Part shown: positions 23,201-29,404 of the stretch, one piece after another
Layout of the letters: each line of letters starts with the position of its first letter
Numbering within the stretch: position 1 is the first letter of the stretch
Virus record (IMG/VR): IMGVR_UViG_3300020472_000055
Coordinates: 1-45,567 of that record
DNA: 45,567 nt
From: a virus
Strand: one strand, 5' to 3'
Notes under the pieces: model-generated
What the model saw: the letters and a program-made list of their open reading frames with translations, nothing else
The model's database searches: none
Told to the model about the DNA's origin: nothing
Position numbers and translations under genes: made by a program

Positions 23201-24272
23201 GGAGGGCATTGCCTGGGGTTGATGGAGTAACAAACTGAAATCTTGTGTTGTTAATAACTTCATCAACAAGGAATGATCCATTATATGCACCAATACTTGT
23301 AGTAATACCAGCAATTAGAACGGGAGTATCCTTGAATAACCCGTGTGCTTTGTTAGTATCAACAGTAATAGTAGTTGTAGGTGTATTACCATCACCTGCC
23401 TTAATACTTGTAATACCAACTGGGTCAGCAGACAAGTCACCAACGATTCTAAATTCGTCTACGTTAGGTTCAAAGTCATTGAATGTTGGATAATCACCAA
23501 GAGGACGACCAGATGAATCTCCATAGGCCTTGGCAACCTTGAAGTAATACATGTCAAGGTCAGTTAATCCACTATCTGATCCATCAATGATGACATTATT
23601 CATACCATCAGCGAATGAGAATGTCGCTAACTTATGGTGTGAGAATGTAGGTGATTTAGTATTACTATCATAGTCATAGTATGCAGTCTTACCAATATCT
23701 GCATCAAAAATAGTAAACGCAGTGAAGTAACAAGTACCAGTTACACGAAGTACACCACTGTACTGCATGTTATCATCTTGTGGGTCTGGTACATATAATG
23801 GTCTTAGTTTAGTCTTACGAAGGTCAAAACCAATAATAGATGTACCACGAGGCATAACAGCACCACCCTCGGTACTATTATACTTGTAGAGTTCATTATT
23901 AGGATCTAATACATCAAAGTTTGTTTCTGAAGTGAACTGACTGAGAGTTGCCGCTTGCCATCCGGCATTCATTTTCTTCTTGTACTCAGCAGTACCACCA
24001 TTATCCCTAATAGTATATCCAGGCCTGTTATCAATATAGTGTACGCCAGGATATGCTAAGATAGTTGTTCTGTCTATCTTATCATTATTCTGTCCACTCT
24101 GATAAGAGAATCTTGCCGCCTCTATCAGTGCCCTCTGAATTGTCTTAAAAGGTCGTGTCTGAGAATTACCTTTGTTTTCGATACTATCGGTAGCGTCGAA
24201 ATCACTTGGGTTAACATAAAGAATGTTACCCTCAGCATTCTTCAGAAAATTTTCTAATCTTGATAGAGGCAT
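17280..24272 (-). CDS. Giant tail fibre with C-terminal S74 chaperone, 2330 aa
   Basis: The N-terminal region (RLENFLKNAEGNILYVNPSD) resembles the baseplate-facing part of cyanophage fibres with a pectate-lyase-like beta-helix start (RPFKTIQRALIEAA). The long middle is made of beta-rich repeats, including a series of short VNSGVVTSL / YVNSGVLTSL-type units near residues 1800-2000. The last 110 residues (SDIRLKTSIEQIDNAVAKVC, then SGVSAQAVQAVLPEAV) form a peptidase S74 intramolecular chaperone, which trims itself after the trimer folds. The S74 catalytic Ser is plausible in the GVSAQ region. All nine CTAG sites of the window lie in this gene, within residues about 550-1473. Likely long tail fibre and host-range determinant; expressed from a CTAAATAA promoter. 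Confidence 0.9.
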   Translation of the reverse strand: MPLSRLENFLKNAEGNILYVNPSDFDATDSIENKGNSQTRPFKTIQRALIEAARFSYQSGQNNDKIDRTTILAYPGVHYIDNRPGYTIRDNGGTAEYKKKMNAGWQAATLSQFTSETNFDVLDPNNELYKYNSTEGGAVMPRGTSIIGFDLRKTKLRPLYVPDPQDDNMQYSGVLRVTGTCYFTAFTIFDADIGKTAYYDYDSNTKSPTFSHHKLATFSFADGMNNVIIDGSDSGLTDLDMYYFKVAKAYGDSSGRPLGDYPTFNDFEPNVDEFRIVGDLSADPVGITSIKAGDGNTPTTTITVDTNKAHGLFKDTPVLIAGITTSIGAYNGSFLVDEVINNTRFQFVTPSTPGNALPTAQEIQNSSVIVESDTVGSASPYVFNCSLRSVYGMNGLDCDGDKATGFRSMVCAQFTGISIQKDDNAFVLYNPDTAIFNDTTTVSEAEKPLHSNSKAIYKPTYETSHMRVRNNAVVQLVSVFAIAYARHFHAERGGDASITNSNSNFGQTGLEASGFRPESFDRDDTGYITHIIPPREITREDSTVSWLTIDTRKTIGVGVTDRFYLFGYNSEEIVPPAEIDSFRIGARKDEQLHLSLVNTLSGQAVQETYTSPVLMQVPSGIGTSSLKEYEVIRNSGVNAIISNVIQFKTNHQLVNGEKVRVFSNTGETPSGIQNDKIYFAIAGGTLAADRIQLASTFNDAASRRPITGISNGGGKLTVRSTVSDKNPGDPGHPMQFDDGTYTINNVPNTIGGWYLSGHPSTTFNTIFPALNTIGVGVIGEETGTTFIKRRVDNRSLLDRVYRARYVIPKEHTNARAPKPGYILQESKTVGVSSASFLSADLSNPTQLKNVKIIKTASYSAQTLTFTTEDAHRLQKDDTVTIRNIDSVNNSTGIFNLGYNGVHPVTNVISTKKFAVAGITTDPGVFLNQVNQRTTQQQVEALPTVQRSKASDSFAVYRVQENKPHVPGTAGQDGVYNIILTCASIPLDKDLGFGVSMKSFSQDVRNLYPQQDRDNYNSDPEPTITHSSAKVVGEVITSDKKRSITKESLAYFMQGQQVGFAATGAVITGTGNTTVTLYTDVEHGFNQIKSLSVTNPGAGYNNGSGIATVIYAADLENAALLGKNAAAKVNVSAAGTITGISLLDGGCGYGIGNTMTVSSFPAGAPSVSGVVEVTGIFNNIGDGLNLSGFEDPKLNGTFKIVDIPTSKSVSVEIGTSRNLQPYFIDRDDRRQPTYHLTNVGVGVTYIDLNRELGIATIRTDNNHALTAGNGFVIQGTKNSLFDDRKLIVDGVEDDLPLRSIVCNVGIITAGIATDYLVGDTRLFGSGISANGKPLTAGENNLGGRGSYFYTGISTAINAPLTSTDTTITLSSTEGFKRGDYCMINAEIVRFTNDNINNILRGQFGTLASSAITGTTIKKVDVLAMELRRPSILRASGHTFEYLGYGSGNYSTSLPQKQDRVLSDTETLAAQKKELDGGTVVYTGMNDSGDFYTGYKRLSSITGEEEVIEAPVFSYTGDDAEAESTKRVSGVFDEVLVRESLTVEGGDNNNRTSQFYGPVNFTEKLTSNSVEGIEAINMYIRGDAPQGKLITVGISTPTGTKRGGDISFTGIPDAGGYLGHIFAAGEWRRFGVVSQERDRNFIKVDQIGIGQSNVGVFNFKDSLEVNGVVKVKDLFVSGIVTFSSNQSFAGVSYDTLVVKKVANFWGYNTSGGVSQQGIPWETYGYYTIVDEGGTARLNNMEVVGTYVSFKPAAHIKAESSWHSTWAGISTFNGTLEVGNLSCGVGSVTFNKLEGINAGIDTLSVYKNLYATNGIVTDFKATDASISKNYSDVGVTTLSHVGVQWVGTSNVYTGIATQISVSNHIITPQLYAVAGVVTNVTSTNIWSTNISGAAVTATDLHFTDDLYGPDLYVNSGVLTSLIGEYIGGRGASGNGQPEIRVNVNSGVVTSLTGYAMTMERINMSSGGKGVATPIILADVGVVTALSAGSNKSMTIDAGSTGMVESYRFKSTASSGSNVSPFIVSSSTKVANLNADLLDGMNAEANDQSAASIVARTAAGSFKGNVITANGFVGGSLNCDSGATIGGTGTVLDVNGNADISGSLTVGSINATSGISGTASNATLAKHVEGTGGRVLYNNSTNNTTTSSNLSFNGTTLSVQGLSVSNTISGSINGNSGTSSLASSVSGSGGGAILYNSGTNSTTNTSNLKYSGGTLQCAGDIQAYASDIRLKTSIEQIDNAVAKVCQLDGFTYSWNQLAKDEVLPKEGNYDGRNSGVSAQAVQAVLPEAVKPAPGNGDYLTVQYDKLVPLLIESIKELKSEIDALKKGKQDRLIK

Positions 24273-24303
24273 TGACCTTCAACCTATAGTATTTCTTCTA
24301 AGG

Positions 24304-24311
24304 TTATTTAG
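24304..24311 (-). promoter_or_regulatory. Late promoter of the tail-fibre gene
   Basis: CTAAATAA lies 32 bases before the ATG at 24272. Confidence 0.6.
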
Positions 24312-24327
24312 ACATGCAAATAAATCT

Positions 24328-25047
24328 TTAGATATATAATAGTTGCGTCATCCTTGAGAAATCAGGATATGAGCCTGGATATAACTCATCTGCATGTAAT
24401 ATTTGCGTCTGAAATAATATAGCACGATTATATCTCATAGGAAATGCATGTTCAGACTTCCATGCGAATGAACCCTTGATACTCATCTCCATACTCTTCA
24501 AATCTTTCTCTGTTTGATACTGACTCCAATTAGGTTTTGGTATAGTCATTTCATTTAAGAAACTATACAAGTCAGTTCCACCACCTGCCATCTTACTTTC
24601 TTCTTCGGTATTTAGATATACTGTAAGTAGGAATTGATAAGGTCGAGGAGCAAATGGATAACTATCCTGATATGGTACAAGTCCCCAAGGTTTATCAACT
24701 AACATACTACCAAGAGTATAATTAAATGTTACTCCTTTATTCTTCCACCCTTCTTCTACATCTTCTCTATTAACAGGTACACCCCACAGTTGTTCATCAT
24801 AAGTAAATTGATCAAATAAAGGTTTCCATTGATGAGTTATTTCTTTAGATGGCATTGAGAATCTCTTACCAACCCCAGGCATCTCCTTCGGGATTGTAGT
24901 TGCCAACAACTCTTTCTCACGACCAAACCTTCTTACCTTCTCAGGTTCAGCATAGAAGTTATCAATAATTAGTGCAGATATATTCTTACTGGGACCTATC
25001 TCGGTTACCGCAGTAATTTCCATCTTTTGTTGATCAAGTTCAAACAT
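24328..25047 (-). CDS. DUF6445-like protein, probably divergent oxygenase fold, 239 aa
   Basis: The opening SALIIDNFYAEPEKVRRFGR and the closing ILFQTQILHADELYPGSY and SRMTQLLYI follow the plan of the protein at 16251-17042. The metal-binding triad looks incomplete: where H-x-D is expected the sequence reads PYQDSYPF, so the first His is replaced by Tyr. It may be a non-enzymatic binding protein or use other ligands. A GGGTDLYSF strand is kept. It is the last gene before the tail fibre. Confidence 0.6.
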   Translation of the reverse strand: MFELDQQKMEITAVTEIGPSKNISALIIDNFYAEPEKVRRFGREKELLATTIPKEMPGVGKRFSMPSKEITHQWKPLFDQFTYDEQLWGVPVNREDVEEGWKNKGVTFNYTLGSMLVDKPWGLVPYQDSYPFAPRPYQFLLTVYLNTEEESKMAGGGTDLYSFLNEMTIPKPNWSQYQTEKDLKSMEMSIKGSFAWKSEHAFPMRYNRAILFQTQILHADELYPGSYPDFSRMTQLLYI

Positions 25048-25216
25048 CGTTAACTAATGATTCCACTGTAGTTTTCACTTTATCCATACATGTAGTCACA
25101 TCCTTATGCGATCCTGTAGTTTGATATGAATCCTTACCTTCAGGTGAATATCTTTGTGTGAATAGTGACCATCTCCACTCATCCATATCAGCGGAGTACC
25201 AGATGTGAACACGCAT
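25040..25216 (-). CDS. Hypothetical protein, 58 aa
   Basis: It begins MRVHIWYSADMDEWRWSLFT. I chose ATG at 25216 because an upstream TTG at 25252 would overlap the 3' part of the tmRNA region. It ends inside the first codons of the next gene. Trp-rich, no family recognised. Confidence 0.6.
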   Translation of the reverse strand: MRVHIWYSADMDEWRWSLFTQRYSPEGKDSYQTTGSHKDVTTCMDKVKTTVESLVNDV

Positions 25217-25295
25217 TTGCTTTACATTTATATAGGGGCATTTCACCCCCAAGGATCAGTTGGGTAACAAGGTTGATCTAAACCCCGATCTCACC

Positions 25296-25370
25296 TTAGG
25301 CAGTAACCAATTCGGTTCTGCGTGAGAATTCTCTCGTCATTACACGAGAGAACGCTACGATGTTATTCGC
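25296..25370 (-). other. tmRNA proteolysis-tag reading frame, 24 residues
   Basis: The tag is predicted to resume at GCG (25370-25368) and reads ANNIVAFSRV, then MTREFSRRTE, then LVTA, ending at TAA. Cyanobacterial tags typically start ANNIV, carry FSR and end in about 14-16 residues with VAA or IAA. This one keeps the start but is longer, repeats FSR and ends VTA. The resume codon is set by homology; the upstream Ala codon is the alternative. Confidence 0.85.
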
Positions 25371-25465
25371 AGCAGTGTCAGATGGTTTTGCATCTGTGGT
25401 TTGCTCATCCGAGCAGGTTTCAGTCATGTTCCTTGTACCCTGTCGAAACCTTGGCACCCCCATGA

Positions 25466-25538
25466 CTGCTCCTGCTGGGCTCGAACCAGCGACAAATTGA
25501 TTAACAGTCAACCGCTCTACCAACTGAGCTAAGGAGCA
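25466..25538 (-). tRNA. tRNA-Asn (GTT), nested in the permuted tmRNA
   Basis: All arms pair: acceptor TGCTCCT/AGGAGCA, D-stem GCTC/GAGC, anticodon stem GTTGA/TCAAT with loop CTGTTAA, T-stem GCTGG/CCAGC with TTCGAGC. Discriminator G fits tRNA-Asn; CCA is not encoded. Four bases (CCTT) separate it from the tmRNA acceptor end and four (TCAT) from the coding-piece start, so one precursor would give both RNAs by RNase P and 3' processing. Confidence 0.95.
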
Positions 25539-25612
25539 AAGGTGGAGGTGAGGGGAGTCGAACCCCTGTCCAGAATATAGGTGACACCACCTACATGCCT
25601 TTTAAAGTCATG

Positions 25613-26134
25613 CTAAGGACTTATCATCACATTACCTGCAATAGTAGTACCAGTACCACCACTGAGAACATAATGTTCTATGAATGATGGGAAGATAATA
25701 ATATCACCAGTATGTAGTTCGGGTCTCCAATCAAGAGTGAAAATTCCATCATACATTGGACCCATTTGTGCCTCTACACGAAATCGATAAGGATTAAGAA
25801 ATACTGTTCTGGATATGTCCACATCCTCATAAAGGATGAAACTCCATTGAGAGAAGGCATGGATGTGAGGATCCTGAAAATCCTTCTCTGTGTAAGTATT
25901 TCTCCAGATCTCATCGATCTTAGCAGCACCATACTTAACTCCAAGAGTATCGATATTCCTACCAATAACCTCAGATAGATGAGCAATAGTATCATTACTA
26001 ACCTGTCTCTGGGTTCTCAGACTTGACATAAGTTGAGACCTAAAGGTAGGTTCCTGACTCTCATCAATTAATGTTATCTTATCAAGATCAACCTTATCTG
26101 TAAAGAAAGGAACTGTAAAGAAATCATGTTTCAT
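25613..26134 (-). CDS. 2OG oxygenase-like protein lacking the 2OG arginine, 173 aa
   Basis: The metal motif DPHIHAFSQWSFILYED (His90, His92) and GDIIIFPSFIEHYVLSGG (His154) match the H-x-H oxygenase group. Where the sibling proteins have Arg two residues before a beta-strand (DRITV), this one has GTTIAG. The pair formed with the gene at 26517-27074 shares this change, so activity on 2-oxoglutarate is uncertain. It stops only a few bases before the tmRNA acceptor piece. Confidence 0.7.
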   Translation of the reverse strand: MKHDFFTVPFFTDKVDLDKITLIDESQEPTFRSQLMSSLRTQRQVSNDTIAHLSEVIGRNIDTLGVKYGAAKIDEIWRNTYTEKDFQDPHIHAFSQWSFILYEDVDISRTVFLNPYRFRVEAQMGPMYDGIFTLDWRPELHTGDIIIFPSFIEHYVLSGGTGTTIAGNVMISP

Positions 26135-26273
26135 CCTTCTTAACTGGTTTCTCGTTCAACATTGGTTTACCAGTCTGTTTTGCAATAAAAGCAGCGAGTT
26201 CGGGAGTCTCTTCCCATTCCCAAGTGGTCTTGCGACCCTTCTTGTCTACTTGTTCCCAAGTTCTTTTAACCAT
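26124..26273 (-). CDS. Small basic protein, 49 aa
   Basis: It begins MVKRTWEQVDKKGRKTTWEW and ends NEKPVKKDET. ATG at 26273 lies just before the end of the upstream coiled-coil gene (8-base overlap); the longer frame is less likely. Function unknown. Confidence 0.6.
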   Translation of the reverse strand: MVKRTWEQVDKKGRKTTWEWEETPELAAFIAKQTGKPMLNEKPVKKDET

Positions 26274-26514
26274 TGTCTCGCTCCCTGTAAAGTTCGTTAA
26301 GTCCCTGCTTAAGAGTGTCAATTTCATTCAATGCCATATCATACTTACCTTCAAGTTGTTTAACTCGGTGGTGCATGTCAGCAATTGCTTGACCGAATAC
26401 TTCTATATTATTGAGTAAATACTCATTTCCAGAAGCAGGTGATGATCCTATAGAGTCTATCGCATCTATGTTATCTTGTAAATGCTGTGGTAGATCTTCT
26501 TTATTAAATGGCAT
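26266..26514 (-). CDS. Coiled-coil hypothetical protein, 82 aa
   Basis: It begins MPFNKEDLPQHLQDNIDAID. Residues 35-80 are a heptad-patterned helix (QAIADMHHRVKQLEGKYDMA), so an oligomer is likely. It lies between two oxygenase-like genes and may bind one of them; this is only context. Confidence 0.65.
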   Translation of the reverse strand: MPFNKEDLPQHLQDNIDAIDSIGSSPASGNEYLLNNIEVFGQAIADMHHRVKQLEGKYDMALNEIDTLKQGLNELYRERDNG

Positions 26515-26516
26515 AA

Positions 26517-27074
26517 TTATTCAAAAAAATTGTCTTCTTGGTTGGGTCTATACTCCATGTATATATTACCAGAAACAGTAGTACCCTCATTCCCTGACAT
26601 CACTTGATGCATAAGGAAAGATGGGAAGATAATTATATGTCCTGGCGGTAGATTAGGTTTGTAATCTAAAGGGAATTCCCCAAGAATACCACCTATCTGA
26701 TTCTGAATCAATCCCATACTGGGATTTATAAAAGAAGTCTTAGATGATACACTCTCATATACAATGAAACTCCATTGAGAATTAGGATGCAAATGAACAT
26801 CCTGAAAATGATGAGGTTGATATCTATTTCTCCATACATGTCCTACCTTGGCATTATCTCCAAGTAATCCTGCAGGACCTAAGTTCTCTTGAATTACCCT
26901 CTCCAATTCCTTCCATGCACGATCAGGCAATTCTAATCTTGTACTAAAAGTAGATGGGACTCCAGCATCCCAAGTAGGTTCAAGATCTTCTGGATCTTCC
27001 TCTGGAATATGAAATTGATCAAGATCAATGGCATCCTCAAATATAGGAATACCAAAGATATATTTACGGTTCAT
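26517..27074 (-). CDS. 2OG oxygenase-like protein lacking the 2OG arginine, 185 aa
   Basis: MNRKYIFGIPIFEDAIDLDQ opens the chain; the core reads QDVHLHPNSQWSFIVYESVS and GHIIIFPSFLMHQVMSGNEG followed by TTVSGNIYMEY. The layout equals that of the protein at 25613-26134, including Thr in place of the usual Arg. I chose ATG at 27074 over a GTG one codon upstream. It likely arose by duplication of its neighbour and may be a paired complex partner. Confidence 0.7.
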   Translation of the reverse strand: MNRKYIFGIPIFEDAIDLDQFHIPEEDPEDLEPTWDAGVPSTFSTRLELPDRAWKELERVIQENLGPAGLLGDNAKVGHVWRNRYQPHHFQDVHLHPNSQWSFIVYESVSSKTSFINPSMGLIQNQIGGILGEFPLDYKPNLPPGHIIIFPSFLMHQVMSGNEGTTVSGNIYMEYRPNQEDNFFE

Positions 27075-27109
27075 CACTCATTCCCCAATCCCATAATGCT
27101 TTCAAAAAT

Positions 27110-27769
27110 TCAAGTATTCGTTTCATTTGGTGGTAAAGCGACTTTCCTCATAAATTTATAAACTAACGTTGCTCTAAGACCACGATAGTTTTCATTAGGA
27201 GGACTGCCATGATGTGGTATATTTCCTTTAAAGAAACATACTCTGCCAGGTTTAGGAGGTACTTCTATCCACTCATCGTTAAGTAGGATCATTGTACTTC
27301 CACCCCAATCATCATACCATACCTTATTGACATAGTAAATAAAACTTAATCCATTATCACAAGGACAATCCTGATGTGGGAGTGTATTGTGAATCCACTG
27401 TTGTCCATTCACTAAGATCTCACCTATCTCCAGATCAAAATCAATACTGTTTATCACAGCATCCATTATCATTTTAAAACATCCATCATTGGCATGAGGA
27501 GATTTGCCAGGAAAAATTTGTTGCTTCAATGCGGCAACCTCTTTCCATTCTGGATCTGCACCTATATCATGTCCATCTTGTGGATAATTACTGGTATGTC
27601 CATAAAACCACCCATAACTATTCATGATTAGATCATCAACATAATGTATGAAATAATCAGGAAATAAATTATCAATCACAAAAACTTGATCCTCAGCAAG
27701 ATTATACTGAGTAAAATCAAGAGATTGTGTATGGAGATCAATGTAATTCATTATATTATTTTGCGTCAT
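27110..27769 (-). CDS. 2OG-Fe(II) oxygenase, prolyl-hydroxylase type, 219 aa
   Basis: A full H-x-D...H...R set is visible: LPHQDCPCDNGLSFIYYVN (His132, Asp134), GGSTMILLNDEW, PPKPGRVCFFKGNIPHHGSP (His186/187) and YRGLRATLVYKF (Arg196/199). The order and spacing fit the 2OG-FeII_Oxy prolyl-hydroxylase domain, which makes a catalytic role likely. The C-P-C after the metal site is unusual. It precedes a run of tail genes and could act on virion proteins, but the substrate is unknown. Confidence 0.85.
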   Translation of the reverse strand: MTQNNIMNYIDLHTQSLDFTQYNLAEDQVFVIDNLFPDYFIHYVDDLIMNSYGWFYGHTSNYPQDGHDIGADPEWKEVAALKQQIFPGKSPHANDGCFKMIMDAVINSIDFDLEIGEILVNGQQWIHNTLPHQDCPCDNGLSFIYYVNKVWYDDWGGSTMILLNDEWIEVPPKPGRVCFFKGNIPHHGSPPNENYRGLRATLVYKFMRKVALPPNETNT

Positions 27770-29404
27770 TTATGTGATCTCTTTCCAATTAAAATCTTCT
27801 ACTGAGTTTGCTCTTTTCTCCAAATCACTTCTCTTCTCATTCATATACCCAATACCCTGCATATATCCCCATGCTTGGGTCTCATCTTCGTTTCTAATCT
27901 CTCTTAATGATGCAGCACCATTAATATAGTGGTTAATCTTAGGTGTAGAAAGGGCAATCTGATCAAGCATTTCATCAGTTGCCGTAGCAATAGCAGTATC
28001 ATATGTACCACAATCGCCTGGAATTGATCCAGATGGAGGAGTATTTTCATATCCCATAGTGGTATTGGCAGTTCCACCAATAGCAATAATAATTTGATGA
28101 CCTAAAGACGCATATATTGGATCTACTGCACTACCATCAGCATCATATGGATAGTACACAGGCCAGTTGGTAGTACCAACCCAATACTCGACTTTACCTG
28201 CGCCTACTGCTGGTTCGGGTTCTTGTTTAACTTCACTCCACTGAGCAACAATGTCAGGTTGTTTATTATTAGTCAAGATAAGTTTATGTCCTTTACCTAT
28301 ATTAGAACCCTTAGCAATACCTATCTCTACTGGGTCTACAGGGTTTTTAGTTGATTCAAATGTAATGTCACCAGTATCAGGTGGTCTAACTACAAGAAAA
28401 GAACTACTAAGACCTGTCTGTGTAGGAGTCTTATCCAATGACGCAAAATAATATGTTGATACAACACCAACATAGAAGTTATGACCCTCAGTTGCAGCAA
28501 TACCAGATGTTAATGGTTTATCCACATCTGCATAACTCAATACAATACTTGTACTACTTTGAATACCATTCTGAGTCGTATAACTAACGATACCTACAGC
28601 AGTTCCAAACCCAGTTATCTTAGTATTAGGTGCAACAACACCATCTCCACTCCTATCTGAAGCACCATAAACATGGTCACCAACACTAAAGTTAGTAATG
28701 AATCCTATATTACCATCCTCATATATTCTTGTTGTACCAGCAGTACAGAAACCACTAACAGCATATGCTTTGCCTGGATATGATGTAGTACCCAATCCAA
28801 CAACTGTTGGTGTATTACCTAACTGGAATATTACTGCATCTTGTAAAGCATCAGTAATAAAGTCACCAGTAGCAATACCAGCAGTGACACCAGTAGTAAA
28901 ACCAGTCAGTGTCTCAGCATCAGAATCATATATTATTAATGCACCACTACCTACATTAGCATCTGCATTATCAATAATCTCTACAACATTAGATCCATAC
29001 TCTCTATTCTTAGGATACTTCCAATATTTTGCACCATAATACCCTATGTCTTGATAGGTATCAGGATCCTTTACACACTCATATATCTGTACATCCATAT
29101 TACTACCACTGCCGAAACGACGAAGGGCCTTCGTTTCTTGAAGTACCCACTTCATGTCACTACGACACCCATGAGAAATCCTATTATGATAGGCAGTCTC
29201 TACTGCCTTTATCTTAACATTAATAGGTGCAATAAGAGGAGGTATCTTTACATCTAACTTATTAATTAACTCATCATACTCATCTATGATAGCATCAACA
29301 ATCGCCAGTTGTTCTTGCAACTGTTTGACTTGATCCAACTTCTGAACACGATCTTCTCTAAGTCTTTTAGCAATCTTATTTGCTTTTTCTTCTGCTGCAC
29401 TCAT
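27770..29404 (-). CDS. Virion structural protein, coiled-coil N-terminus, 544 aa
   Basis: Residues 5-60 are a coiled coil (KLDQVKQLQEQLAIVDAIID). The long middle is beta-rich with glycine/valine repeats (GLGTTSYPGKAYAVSGFCTA, GVVAPNTKITGFGTAVGIVS), resembling fibre shafts. Its position between an oxygenase gene and the fibre-like protein suggests a baseplate-attached or neck fibre. I recognise the general cyanophage structural type but not a T4 counterpart. Confidence 0.7.
   Translation of the reverse strand: MSAAEEKANKIAKRLREDRVQKLDQVKQLQEQLAIVDAIIDEYDELINKLDVKIPPLIAPINVKIKAVETAYHNRISHGCRSDMKWVLQETKALRRFGSGSNMDVQIYECVKDPDTYQDIGYYGAKYWKYPKNREYGSNVVEIIDNADANVGSGALIIYDSDAETLTGFTTGVTAGIATGDFITDALQDAVIFQLGNTPTVVGLGTTSYPGKAYAVSGFCTAGTTRIYEDGNIGFITNFSVGDHVYGASDRSGDGVVAPNTKITGFGTAVGIVSYTTQNGIQSSTSIVLSYADVDKPLTSGIAATEGHNFYVGVVSTYYFASLDKTPTQTGLSSSFLVVRPPDTGDITFESTKNPVDPVEIGIAKGSNIGKGHKLILTNNKQPDIVAQWSEVKQEPEPAVGAGKVEYWVGTTNWPVYYPYDADGSAVDPIYASLGHQIIIAIGGTANTTMGYENTPPSGSIPGDCGTYDTAIATATDEMLDQIALSTPKINHYINGAASLREIRNEDETQAWGYMQGIGYMNEKRSDLEKRANSVEDFNWKEIT

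Larger units (their letters stand above)
25262..25612 (-). ncRNA. ssrA: Circularly permuted two-piece tmRNA precursor
   Basis: Minus-strand order is the permuted one: acceptor piece first (25543 to about 25606), then an 81-base intervening segment, then the coding piece (25461 to about 25262). The acceptor piece has GGCATGTAG, GGACAGGGGTTCGACTCC and CACCTCC plus discriminator A; the coding piece opens GGGGGTGCCAAGGTTTCGACAGG. The two ends form a 7-bp acceptor stem whose third pair is G-U, the alanine identity element. CCA is not encoded (CCT). Coding-piece hairpins: TGCTC/GAGCA (25402-25415), CAGATG/CATCTG (25379-25396), an 8-bp stem within the tag (TTCTCTCG/CGAGAGAA, 25328-25351) and AAGGT-GATC/GATC-ACCTT (25269-25297) over the tag stop. 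Outer ends are estimates. Such permuted tmRNAs are known from marine cyanobacteria; here the intervening segment holds a complete tRNA-Asn. Confidence 0.92.

Noticed and set aside
25296-25523. 75-aa open frame on the minus strand
   Set aside because: It runs through the tRNA-Asn, the tmRNA acceptor stem and the tag; only the last 24 codons are translated, as the tmRNA tag.
25467-25570. Possible phage attachment site made of tRNA and tmRNA 3' ends
   Set aside because: Both halves of the tmRNA and the whole tRNA are intact and correctly ordered, and there is no integrase or repeat; a functional tmRNA explains it better.
28698-29039. 113-aa plus-strand frame
   Set aside because: Antisense of the structural protein at 27770-29404, with no start signals.
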